64,000 nt of DNA from Eudromia elegans. Its lineage: Eukaryota; Chordata; Aves; Tinamiformes; Tinamidae. Below the pieces are notes generated by a model that ran no database searches, had not been told where the DNA came from, and saw only the letters and a program-made list of their open reading frames with translations. Both the position numbers and the translations under genes were made by a program. Below are positions 48,838-61,245 of this stretch, one piece after another (the first letter of the stretch is position 1; every line of letters begins with the position of its first letter). The stretch spans positions 558,001 through 622,000 of the forward strand of contig PTEX01000273.1 of NCBI GenBank assembly GCA_003342815.1, in the 5' to 3' direction.

Positions 48838-49291
48838 CCCTTTCCTCTCTGCTATATGCTCTATAGCTCAGATGCAGCAGGCAAAAAATGGAAGGAGGGG
48901 AAAAAAAAAATTGCTTCAGACCCTGGGGATACCAGTGCTTAATAGCTGCTCTTAGCAGACTTATTTATTCAGACAAGAATACAGTTTCTAAATGTGGAAG
49001 GAATGTTGAGGCAAGCAAAGTCAAATAAAACAGTGCTATACGAAGGAAACGATAAAGACTGAATTAAAGGTTCATGCAAACACAGGGAGAATCTGAAATT
49101 AGCTACACTGTGGGTAGTTCATGTGAAGTATTTTCATTGCATATACGAGCAGTTGTCCCTTTGAAGGTCATCTCTGATTAGGAGCATGAGCAAAACCCCT
49201 TTATGCTTTGAAAAGCCACAGATCTAGGGAGGAGTTCACATGACAGATTGGCTATAGTCCAAATGATGGTTTAGGTTGTTTTTTTGTGGTC

Positions 49292-49308
49292 TTTTTTTTT
49301 TTTTTTTT
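49292..49308. repeat. T17 homopolymer
   Basis: 17 consecutive T followed by GAG. Confidence 0.93.
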
Positions 49309-51130
49309 GAGATTAAAATTATTACCCAGTGCCTATTTCCTGCTTTTCGGTGATCTCTATTGACTGAATGCATCACAGATGTGCTATACATTTTGTGATA
49401 ACGTAGGGCCTTTGAAAAGCAGCTTTTGTTCTCATTAGATATTTGTCTACAAATCCCAGAAAAATTCTAACCAAAATGAAGCAGAGTAGACTCGGTGTGC
49501 AGATAAGGTGTGCAAAGAGGAAGCTTGGATGAACCTTTGAGCATTATGTCCCCATCTGTCCCCCAAGAAGTCAGATTTTATTAAAGTGTGCTTTTGTGTT
49601 TACTCTGACATGGGGGACTAATATACTGTGCATTTAGGTTTAGTGCATAATTTATACGTTTAACTCCTCATTTTATGACCTGTTTGTTGCATGGAGATAA
49701 CAACCTCTAATTTTATGCCGACAGGATGAAGCAGCCTTTTGTTGGACATTTAGAAATTTGTGTGAAAATAGGACTGCAGGCTAAGCTTTTCTATACATGG
49801 GTGTAGGTGCTTGTGATCTCAGTGAAGGGCTCATACACTGTAGCTGCTCACAGAAATACAGGTGAGGGTCACAACAAAGTCATAAGAAAAAAACCCCACT
49901 TGACTATGTCTGCCAGGTTAGCACACTATTATCACAATGTTAGTTTTTGTGGATTTCTTTATCCTTGTCTCTGACAATTTTGGACTCAGGCCTTGAATAT
50001 AATAATTGAAGGTCTGCCTTTATTTGGGCATTAATGGACTTTATTTTTAACATGAATTGATCTACTTGTTCTGTTTAAAAGAAAAAGTTCTTTTGTTTGT
50101 GGGATGGCTGTCTTCATTTAGCTAATTGTTTTAGTGTCAGTAGGTGAAGGAAAAATAATAAAAATTAAATCTGTTTAAAAATGCCACCATTTTGAGTGAA
50201 GGATTGTAATGCTACATGTGCTGATAATCCAGAAGAGCAGCTTGAAATTTAATCTCTCTTTTTATTGTTGCTCTAGCACAGCTATATTTTGCTGATTAAA
50301 GGTACATCTTGCAGATGGTTTCAGTAAGCAAACTTGCTGGGTAGATCAGAGCAGAACAGACCTTGTGGTGTATTTGCTTTTACTCAGTGCTTCACTTGCA
50401 CCCAAACAAAAAAAGAACTAGTTGTTATTCACTCAAAATAACAGTTTAAGGTTGACCACAAGAGATTATGGTATTACATTTCTAAATATCATTCAATATG
50501 AATATAATGTAGTCAAATTACTGGAAAGACATTACTTGCAATAACTTTGTGTTTCACAGTGTCCCCCAGCATTCATTCCATGTTGCAGGTGTTCCATAAG
50601 GTATGGGACCTTCTGTGTTACACGCTTACCTCCTGCGTCCCTTATTAGATGGGATATTGCTTTCTCCACCTTTTCAATTCTTCCTGCCTTGATGCTGCTT
50701 CTGTGAATCTCACTGGTGCTGGACTGCAAGCTGTTGCTGTTCATCTGCCTTCCTGCTTCGTGCTGCAAAGTCGAGAAAGGCTTTGAAGCACAAGTGTGTA
50801 CTGATCTGGTCCGTAGTGAGCTGCAAGGGTGCTTGAGAAGCTGCTTCCTTTCTGCTTTGTCCCCTTGCTTCCTCTCACAGACTGGAGCTGCTGCTGCTGC
50901 TGCCTTCTCCTTTTCCCCTTCCTCTGCTTCCTTTGCTCCACCTTCCTTCAAATCCAACCAGAAGCTTTTTCAGATGCTAATCTGAAATCCAGACTCATAT
51001 AATGATGATGCCTTTGTGGCAGATTTATTGTTTCAATGCAATTTCTCATGTGCTGTAGAGAACCTTGCTTGTATTTTGCTTGACAATTATTTCAGCTGCC
51101 CAACTTCTTGTGTAACCTTAGCCAGCTACC

Positions 51131-51157
51131 TTAAAAATAATAATAATAACAAAAAAA
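51131..51157. repeat. (AAT)n short microsatellite
   Basis: Four to five AAT units followed by an A-rich run. Confidence 0.85.
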
Positions 51158-54100
51158 TCACAGTCTGACAGATTAGCAGCAGATTGTCCCCTTCTCCTGG
51201 AAGGCAATAGAAAGAGCATACTATAGGTGTCAGTGACAGAAATACTAGCTGGGGTATTTTGGGCTGAAAAATACTCAGAATGGAGTTGACACTTTCCAGA
51301 TCATCCAGCATACAGCTCTGAGGAAAATGAATTCCTTTTGAAATTACCACTAAGATGCTTTAGATGATTAGAAATAAGAGATTATTTGCTTTTCAGTGGG
51401 ACTGTGAAGTATTTGATTCAGGCCTGAAAATTCATGCTGTGAATGTTACAATATAAATGTAGGTGGTGGGCACCTTTCCCTGAGATCTGGTATGTTTGTA
51501 TTCTTGATCATAAAGAAATCAGCCTTGGCAGGAGGAGAGTAATGGCAAGTACTGCTATCAGCAGAGTTTTAAAACCCTGGTATTTATTTCTGAGAACTGA
51601 CACACAGTGTCTAGGACACCTTGCTGTGCCTTCCCCTCCTCAGCCCTCACCTCTATTTAGCCAGACATACATGAATGAAAAGAGTAGGTTCTTGCAGCTA
51701 AGGTTTTTGTTTAATGAAATATATATAAAATCTAATTGTACTGAGTCTCTAACCAAGGCTCAGGAAGTTGACATACCAATGCTATAAGAATACAGAAATG
51801 CCCTTAAAATCAAATGGAAATTTCCAAGTTGTGCCTATACTCTTAGTCTGGAATATTCATTAGGAAAAAAAGCTGTTGGTTACTTACAATAAAGTACTGA
51901 AACTGGCCCCCTGCAAGATATTTTAGGAGCATGATGTGAGAATGATGACTGTCAGGCTTATCCTCTGTTTATCCAGTACGGGAAGAATTATCCGCAACAT
52001 GAGCACAGTTTGTAAGGGGATGTTTGCTACACAAATGAACGTAGGTTACACTATCTCTTACTTCCTTGCAGCAGAAGAGATCTGATCCTCTACCTGATTC
52101 CTTGGCAAATATATTTAACCCTGGATGAAATATCATCCTAATTACCCTGCAAATTGCTGACCGCTATTACAGGCCAGTGTCTTGCAAGCTAGTGCAAGAT
52201 GTGTCTAAAAGCCTGTGAGAAGTGTTGACTCTAAGTATGAGGTGCTTGTGAAAATGATTCAGCAGAGCAGGAGGGAGGACTCCACTGAGGTATTTATGTC
52301 CCTACATAGGTGGGTAAGGATCAGCCTGAACTTGTAGGGAAAACTCCTGAGAGTCTGTGGTTCTGGGATGATTGTGCTAACAGGGTCCCACTGGTTTTCC
52401 CCTCTGTAGAGGGGTGTTGCTGGGCATGATACCCAACCAGGAGACCCACATCTTACAAAGGCACAAAGTGATGGACAGGGTGAAGAGAGAATTGCATAAG
52501 CCCCAAGAGTGTGACAGGAGTTCCCTCAGATGAATCCAGTCAATTTAGTAAAAAAAAAAAGTGAAGATTTAAAGAATAATTTTGGACTAATGCTGCAGAT
52601 TCAGATAAGAAATTCAGAGCAAGAATCTGTATATGAAAAGTGAAAGCAGTTATTTAAAAATGGGGACAGATAGCTAGCAGCATGGTAAATTTGCATGCAG
52701 AATTACTATTGTATCTCTAGCTTTCATCAATGCAAGGTTTTGAAGAGATTAATCTGCTCAAAAACTCTGCTGTAGTCAGTTACATATTATTAGGCTCAGT
52801 TTAGTGGAAAGTGCTGCATACTGCTAAATACAAAATGTTTGTTATATACAAAAGAGCATGTTAGGGCTATTCAGACTTTTATTCAATGAATATAAATTGT
52901 CTTCCACAAGTATGAGCTGTTTTTTTAATGTGTTAATGAAGATGCAAATTATCCGAGTTCCACTTCCAGTGATTTTAAGTGAAATCCAATTTAGCATTAG
53001 CAAGTTTGTGGTTTTTATAGAGAATTAATGAGTTACCTCACAGCAATCACTCTTATACAGAGATAGACCCCATCAGAGATAGTAGTGTGTGTCACAAGAA
53101 ATAAAAAAAAAGGATGCTTTATATGTAGGAAGGCCTTTTCCTTTTGCAGGGTGTTCTCATGTAGTAAGCCTACAGTGTGAGAGTCTTTTTTTTCCCTTTG
53201 CACGTTTGTCTTGGTATGTGCATTTGTAAAATGGCTGAACACCTTTTTTTTATTTACCATAAATATTCACTGTTCAGTAACACAGAATGCGAAATCTAGG
53301 GCCAGAGCCCTAGCTTAGAGTCCGGCTACCTGCTGTTACATCATTCCCTTAAACTGATCAAATAATATCTTGAAAATTTGGGGGGTTCTGGTGTTCCCCC
53401 TCACTCTCCTTGCCCTGTTCCTATGAGGAAAGTGTTGGTATTGTGTTAACTGGAAACTGATTAATTCCCAGTCAGTTTGTGGCCCTCTTTTATGTGACAA
53501 TATAGCCTTTAGCTTCTCTCTCTCTCATGCTTAATCACTAGATGTATCCATAGAGAGCAATCAGAACTCTCTCAGCCTTTGCAGGGAGAATAAGCAAGCC
53601 ACGATCCTTTAAGCCTTGGTTATTGACACTCCTAAGCATCCTGATATCTCTTCCTGAATAATTCAGTTTGAATACTGAATACTTTTCTGTGAGTGGGCAC
53701 ACACAGTACAGTACACGGAACAGGTGCACCTTAAGTGTTTTGTGCAGCTACATAAATATTCCTCTAAATCTAATTAAAAATATTTGTGCTATGATCACAT
53801 TTTGTTCTCTGCTGGCCTTCTGAAAGTCACCTTTCAATTCATGTTCTTCAGATTTTATTAGCAGATGGCTTCCAGGTGACGAGTTCTCATAATTTCTGCA
53901 AAATGTGCCATTTGGTATAATTAAGAGCATTTTATTACTTATCCAGCTCTTGCTATGATAAGTTCCCTTTATTCTACCATCCACTAATTTCAGCAGGAAA
54001 ATCTTAGTTTTTATAAATGTAGGTCAAGATTAAAAATATTTAAAAAGCTTGGGTTCTGGCATTGTAAAAATGTGAAGATCTCTGAGAGTAGGCTGAATTT

Positions 54101-56314
54101 TGTGCTGACATTGTCGAGAGAGACATGTCAAAACCTGGCTCTAGGAACCAAAGGCCCCCCTCTATCTGCATTAGATTGTAGCAGTCCTTATAAAACGTCC
54201 TTATTAAGTGTCTTCAATAAGCTCAATATTTGTAATTTTCTTACAGAAGCAGCTACTATGATTTTCCTCTTCTCGGTCTTTGCTCACCTTATAAATGTAC
54301 ATGTGTCTGTGATTGCTAACCGATAATTTCCCATATGCTCATGTGTTAAGAGCTTAAATGAAGTTTAAATGAAATCTTGCTGTGTTTATTTTATCTACAA
54401 AATTACTGATTTTATCAAAGATGAGACGCGCATAGTTTTGCATTTTTCATCATATTCTGCACTATGTAAAACATTTTATCTTCAAAACATGTTTGAAACT
54501 TATAAACTAGAGAAGCCACATCAGTGATCTTGTAGCTGCAAGTTTATTATGGGGTTTATTAAGGGGTGCTTTGGGGAGGCTTCTACAGTCATAGAGTGCT
54601 CCTTCCCTTCCACATTCAGTGGAAGGGAATTCAGTCATTACAAATCCTGGTTACAGAGTTTGCAGGAACACGTGCCAGTTTTTCCAAGAAATCTCGAAAG
54701 AACATTTTTTTATATCCCTCTCCCTATCTTAGCATATAAAGCTTCCCAAGCTTGTTTCTCCATCAGCTTTTATAATTTCCATGTTCAAGTTCATGTTCCC
54801 ATGAACTATTTGCTTTGTGTCTCTTCAGAATTGCTCTTGTTTAAAAGCTGAGGCAAAGAATTTGTTTATAGTCCTACATATATTTAAGTTCATTCTCAGT
54901 GCCTAATGGTCTGACTTCCTCCTTCCTTCTAAATTTATGTGAATTATGGCCATTTTGCTAATTGCTTTTAATATTCTATGCATGATTTAGTTCGGGATAA
55001 CTTTTCTCCTATGTTTTATGACCTACAGGGTAGAAATATTATTAGTATTCGCCATCTCTCTGGTTTTGTTGCTGTTTTGTCCTGTTTTTTTGGCTTGTCT
55101 ACTTCTATGGCAGTTATCCTTATAGTACTCAACGCCTCCTTGATTAGTTTTATATGCAGACTCCAAAATTTAGATATAAAGAATGTACGACTTGACATTT
55201 TAATCCTTGAACTCTTCTGTCCCCTTTATTTATTTCTCTGTGTGCTTTTTCCTAATAAAGTAAAGTAAGTTATGGACTTGATTAATTTTCTCATGTTTCC
55301 ATTTAAGTTGAGGGAAGTTCACTGGATCCATAATTATTTTGTATGCCTGGCTCTTTTATAGCATAATCTGTCTTTTATAATTTCTTTTAATTTAAAATAA
55401 CATCCTCTTCTGTTACTGTTATTACACTTATGTCACTTATTGTCCTCTCTAGTTTCACAGAGCCTCATAATTCTTGATATTATTTATCATGTCAACTGTA
55501 TTCTTATCTACACCTGACCACACATCTGGACATCATTTGTTGTTCCAGAAGAATGGATGCACATTGCTAATTCTTGGTTTAGTTTACAATATTATTGTCA
55601 TGATTCTGCTTCTATTATCATGATTTTTTAAAATATATTTTTTCTACATATATATATTTCCTGCTATTTTCAATATTTTTATTGTAGTCTCAAATACCAG
55701 TCTATAATACCTCTTTCAGTCCCCAAGTATTACATACTTTTGGGATATATACATACTTCTAGGAACTCCCTGTCATTTGCTTAATTTTCCTGCTATGGTA
55801 TATCAACTTCATAACTTGTTTTTGACACCATCCAATTTTTTAAGCGAATTAAGCACAATATTTCATTGCCTGTATAATTGACTATGGACATATTAAAATG
55901 CGTTCTGAAGAAATGTAAGTGTATTATGGGAAAGTGGTTTTGCTTTGCCAAAGCCATTACTTGGAGTTGCATCAAACTCATTTTTCCTCTTGTCATAAGA
56001 AGCTACATAAAAACTCTCTGTACTGTATGCCCACTTAACAGGGTCCAGTGTGACATCTCGAATATGATCAGGAATGGTTTTTCCTACAAACTAAGAAATG
56101 TCCCACCCTTTATAACTACATTTTTTTGAAGTGCAGGTTCACAGTCAGTCAGTGGCCTGTCAGGATGTCCATCAGGAAGGTAAATGAGACATTTGTTAAA
56201 GCTGGCCCCTGGCTATAGAGCTCTCTTCTGTATAAGGTAAGAGTTAACTCAGATATAAATCTATAGACCATCTCTGACTTGGTTCTCCCTAAATATCTCT
56301 CATCTATTTTCTTT

Positions 56315-56374
56315 ATATATGTACACACGCATACACACGTATAAAAATATATTTAAACAATATATATATATTTT
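56315..56374. repeat. Alternating TA/CA low-complexity tract
   Basis: TATATATGTACACACGCATA-type alternating purine-pyrimidine sequence, then AT runs. Confidence 0.8.
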
Positions 56375-56699
56375 GAATGAATGGTGTTTGGATTCCACTG
56401 TTCAATATGAAGACGTAGAGACAAAAAAATGGAGAGTATTTAATATTGAGACACAGTGAAAGAGTGGTTTAATTCAATTCTAATCATGAGGCACCTAACT
56501 TCCTTATTAAAGGAAAAAATTATGCACAAAATAAATAAAAAAAAAAAGGCAGTTTATATCAAATTCTAACTATTACCTGAAGAGCCATGGAAAGATTGAT
56601 TGCATTTGCTTAAGAAGAAACTGTTGAAAATCTCTCAGTTCAAGTGGATTTCATTAAATCATGAAGTGGCTGCAGAAAAGGAACCACTAGCTGAGCAAA

Positions 56700-57300
56700 A
56701 ACGAGACTCCTGCAGCCTGTGCGTGCTGCCTTAACTCCTAACGAACTCTTTGTTTCTGCTGCCTTGTGACCAAGGACCCAAGTTTGCCACTGCAGTGTGC
56801 AGGAGATTTCTACATTGCGTATGAACTGAGCTTATTGGTTTGATGTCTACACGTACGTGCCTGTAGTGAGAGAGACGGAGGGAGATGCGCAGGTCTGTTC
56901 CTCATGCAGCGGCGCTCCCTGAGCCCTGGCGGCAGGCGGTATTTCAGCTGTGGGCCACTGTGCTGGTTTCTCGCAGGAGCCCTGTGCATGCTCACCTGTC
57001 AGGCACTCCTGCGTTTGGTTGGCCACTGTTACTAGGGAAACCACCTCTTTTGTACGAGCCTGTAGTAGCTGCTTCGTTTGGGGTCCTGGCTCTGGGAGAA
57101 CAGCCAGGCGTAATTCCCAAATTCGAGGCTGCCCTGCAGTTTACCTAACCCGTGATGTGACCAGAAATACATTGGGCAGTAGTATTAGTTTCCTTTGCCT
57201 CTGCTCAACGCAGCTTTTGCAGGATGAGCCCTTCAGGGTGCAGCTCTCACCTCCCCTGCTCTGAACGAGTTAGCAAAGCACCTTGCAGCCTGCGGAGTAT
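56700..57300. promoter_or_regulatory. Second CpG-richer patch, candidate regulatory element
   Basis: CpGs are clustered here, roughly 15 between 56850 and 57140 by eye, and GC content rises above the flanks. The patch includes an inverted CCAAT core (ATTGG, 56834-56838) and the X-box-like GTTACTAGGGAAAC at 57028-57041. An ATG-initiated 87-codon open frame (56885-57148) and a 104-codon frame (56950-57264) cross it. Neither resembles a known protein to me, and the longer one is probably compositional. It may be an enhancer, a weak promoter or a lincRNA exon. Confidence 0.3.
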
Positions 57301-60300
57301 TGGAAAGAGGGTGATGTAAGCACGCTTGGAAAACCTCTGATTCTACTACCTTAAAGTAGCATCAAACATTAACTATAAGATATAAACATAGTATTTACAA
57401 AAAGTTTCTTCCTCATTGAAGCTATATGATATGAAGTTATATATGACATACCCTATATGTCAAATGAGCTGACACATATGGAATAATATATGTGAACTGG
57501 AACTATCCCCACTCTCCTCATTCAAGTTAGGTCTCTGACCGACAAGGTTCAGTGATTGTAACGATAACACTCTTGCTGTTCTACACGGCTATAGATTTAA
57601 AAATCACATTGTCCTCACAAGTGCACAAAAAAGACACTCCTGAATTCAACAAAACTATTTCCTTTAAATATCACAGATGTATGTACAGAGGTTTAGATTG
57701 GCACACTGTTACTAAAAATATGTAAAAAATTAAATGCAGAAAAATATGCATCTGTAAACACCTGAAACACTGACATCACTATCTAATGGCTAAAAACAAT
57801 ATTGATGAATTAGTTAACGTACAGCTCTCACTGCTGCAGAACTTAGACTTTGTCTTAATTAAGCATGAATTTAATCTCTGTGGCACTGAACAGCACAAGC
57901 TGCAGGTTGCAAATATTACTGGTGTAGGTAGAGGGGAAGGTGGAAGGGGAAGATTCAGAGTGTGGATATATTGATCTGAGATCTGTCGTGGAAGTGTCAG
58001 GATTAGCTCCTTTTGCCTTGCTGTAGGAATTTGAAGACAAAATCCCAGATGCTGGATCAGTGGTCAAAATAGGAAAGCACATACATACATACATATATAT
58101 ATGTGTGTGTGTGTGCACACCAGGATTTACCATGGTTGTGAAATGGGAAAGAATGGTAGTTTATCAGACTCTTAAGCTAACTGAATCCTTGCAAATATTC
58201 ACACTAGTACCAAGCAATGATCAAAATGGGACTTAGCTCTGTGTCAATCAAAGCTCTTAATGGGTAGCATATGCACAATCCCCTTGAGGATCCTAAAACA
58301 TCTGTTTATATGTATGAGTAAAAATAAATACATATTAAAATCTTTTCTCCTACCTTCTCCCTAATTAGGTGATAACTCTCCAGGGCAGGGGTTGTCTCGC
58401 TTGTGTGCCCCTACAGTGACTAGTACAATAGGTCACTGGTCTCAGCTGTGGCCTCAGTCTCTGCCACGGTGCAATAATGGTCTTCAGGAAAATGAGTAAT
58501 TTGGGCTGAATGTCCAGCACAAATGGAGAAGAATTTTAATAACTTTAAGCAGGTTACATGTTTACATTCTTCTTTCTGCCTTCAAAACCTGCAGAATTTA
58601 GTATGTCAGCTTTTTCTAAACTAGTGCTGTGCTGCTTAGAGTCAAGCAGTGGCCTGAAATTCTTCATTGAGCTCTGGTTTTCATTGCTGCTCTCAAATGT
58701 AAAACTCAACATTAATGGTCTCACCTGATTCAAGAGGAGAGAGACGAACGAGCTGTATAGGCAGAAGGGTAATATTTGCTTAGCTCCTTCCTTCATTCCA
58801 CATGGCTATGAGATTTACAAAAATAAAGGAATGGATTTCATTTGAATGTTGCTATTCATAAGACTTGCATCCAGAACTAAGAACATCCCCTTTATACTGG
58901 ATACATGTGATCATAAACCCCTCCAGCTCTTCCCTTTTGCCTTTGCTCTTGCTTGCTTATTGTGTGAATGTTTTACACAGATACCTTGGAGCTAAAAGTA
59001 TAAGACTGCAGATGCCTTTATGGGCACACGATGAAGGAAGGGAAGGGTGGTGTACAGTTGCAGCAGATCCTCGGCTTTTAGAAATACATGGGTTGCTGCA
59101 AATACTTCTGATGCCTGCAATATATGCTCAGTGTAAACAAGACATTCTGTAAGCAGCTAATGAACTAATGAAGCCAGATTTCCTATAGATTTTTTTTTCT
59201 AGCTAGGGCAGAATTTCGCATTATGCTTCAAATGTTCCTTGGAGTGTGCCAAAAGAGGCGACGCTACTTTCTTTACTTTCAATTGTGCATTGCCATCCCT
59301 TCCTTCGCATCAGATATAGCAATCATATCGCCTCAAGGTGAATCTGCAAACTAACTAGTGTGTCTCTGTATGATTCTAGCTAAGTCAATGGGGTGATTAT
59401 TTCTGAGATTAGGAGCCCTCTGTCAAGTCTGAAATGTAGTCAATGAGCCCTAAAGATTTTAGATAGAGACATGAATGTGTGTGCAGTTATATGCACTAAT
59501 TGGATGTTTAAGTGATATGCCTGTGTGTATTGCAGCTTAATTTTTAAATTAAAGTATGTAGATAAGTATGTAGATAGTAAATGTATCTCTGAAATGCGTC
59601 TATGTCCTACATCCTGTGACAATTCATGCCTGAAGCATACAATGCTTCAGGAAAGGAAAATTATGGTTACCTGTGCTGCAGCTGAGGGTGCTAATACACA
59701 ACATGCCTAAACTCATTGCTGTGATCCTCAGCATTTTCAAGGAAGTAAGTGATATGCGTTCACTTGAGATGAACATGTAATTGCTACTCGCAGGACATAC
59801 AAAGACTTTTAACTCGATGCATGTGTGCAAAGGGAAGCTGTTGGGAAAAAAAAAGAAAAAAAAAAAGTTTGTATTCATTGTTTCGTCCAGAGTAAATTCA
59901 GGAATGTAGCATCTATGTTGACTAGCAGTATGCAGTGTCAGTTGCTAGCCAAAATGTTCCAAGGAAAATCATGGCACAGGAATAACTGAATGCTCTGAGG
60001 GTAATAAATGGCCACTGAATGATCTGCTGTACTCTCGTGCTAAACAGACAAGCAGCCAAGTGTCTAAACTTTGGATTTATTTGAACTCAGCACGTGCTTT
60101 CAGGAACTGCCCTCAGAAATATTGCTGAAACGTGATTCATGATGTTGACCTCGGGAGATTAGATAGATGTTGCTTCAAGTGCATTTTGTTTGCACTTGGA
60201 GATGAAACAGAATGGTGTCTGAACTATATACAAATGCACATACTCATGTGTTAACTCCTGACACCATTCATTCTGGTCCTTGTTCTTCAGGCCCTTCCTA

Positions 60301-60904
60301 GCTTCTTACACATTTGGGTCAGGTATTGCTGCTCATCACTTGCTTTGATAACCATTAGGCCAGCTTAGTGTTGTACTGACGATCTTAGGTGAGCATTAAC
60401 GTGAGGAGCTGCTGCCTTTGGCTCCCGCTCTAGATATGTGTGGTGAAGCCGTTGGGCAGAGGCATCTCTGTCCAAATGCGTGACATCTTGGAGACCGCAC
60501 GTTTGTGTGCTGGCTTGCAGCAGTCTGCTTGATAGCGCAGTCTTTGAGAGTAGCATGTCAACGGATTGTCTGAAGCTGATCATTTCCATGCCCCATTCTA
60601 CCATCTGCTTTTATCTGTGCATCAGTGTGACAACTAGAGCCATCATCATTCCAGGGTTAAAGTGCTGAGGTAGCTCTCTGAACATGGTGACTCTCACTGC
60701 TGGTTTGCTGGTGGACTAACTTATGGCCGTAGTAGAATCACGTTGTGTATTTCAGCATCTGCAAAATGGGTGAAATGATTCCCACTGTTCTTAAAGCAGA
60801 AAGCTGACCTTTTTTTTTAACTGGGTTAAGTAATAGTACAAAATTTTCTATTTTGCTAATATAGCCTAATTTGGTAAACTGACATTTAGTTTGGTGAATT
60901 TATG
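57301..60904. other. Unique AT-rich non-coding DNA
   Basis: No gene is supported. It includes a compound CATA/TA/TG microsatellite at 58078-58120 and an A-rich tract at 59846-59867. No transposon is recognised. Confidence 0.65.
58078..58120. repeat. Compound (CATA)n(TA)n(TG)n microsatellite
   Basis: CATA units pass into TA and then TG units and end in GCACAC. The two halves are roughly self-complementary and the whole tract alternates purine and pyrimidine, which favours cruciform or Z-DNA. Confidence 0.93.
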
Positions 60905-61245
60905 GCCAAGAAAGCCAAAGATCTCCAGGGCTGCCTTCATAAGTGCATTGCCAGCAGGTCAAAGTAGGTGATGCTTCTCCTCTACTCAGCCCTGATGAGG
61001 CCATAGCTGGAGTGCTGCGTCCAGTTCTGGGGGCGCCAGTGTTAGACATGCTGCTACTGGAGACAAAACCAGCCATGGGCTTCTAAGATGGAAGGAACTC
61101 AAGGAACTGGAGTACCTCTTGTATAAGGAAAGGCTGAGAGTGCCTGGACTGTTTAGCCTGGAGAAGAGTAATGGGGATCTTATCCATATGTGTATCCATT
61201 AGTAACTGAAAGGAGGGTGTAGAGAGAATGTAGAGGTAGCTATTT
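60905..61245 (+). mobile_element. CR1 LINE, internal fragment, 3' end missing
   Basis: The plus strand matches the late ORF2 region of CR1: GCCAGCAGGTCAAAGTAGGTGATGC-type sequence at 60949-60974, CTGGAGTGCTGCGTCCAGTTCTGGG (61008-61032), then GAGTACCTCTTGTATAAGGAAAGGCTGAGAG and GTTTAGCCTGGAGAAGAG (61150-61167). It fades after the CTGAAAGGAGGGTGTAGAGAG block near 61225. The final CR1 section with the terminal repeat is absent, so it is truncated at both ends. Many differences indicate an old copy. Confidence 0.9.

Larger units (their letters stand above)
48880..56690. other. Unique AT-rich non-coding DNA
   Basis: No gene is supported. Landmarks are T17 at 49292-49308, a short GCT repeat near 50887-50902 inside an otherwise unremarkable 141-codon minus-strand open frame without ATG (50532-50957), an AAT repeat at 51131-51149, and AT/CA alternating tracts at 56315-56372. 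No transposon is recognised. Confidence 0.6.

Noticed and set aside
50532..50957. 141-codon minus-strand open frame starting with a Lys/Glu/Ala-rich stretch
   Set aside because: It begins at TTG, has no upstream ATG before a stop, its alanine run comes from a short GCT repeat, and no domain is recognisable.
61018..61040. CTCF-like GGGGGCGCCAG
   Set aside because: It lies inside CR1 sequence and does not fit the rest of the CTCF core.
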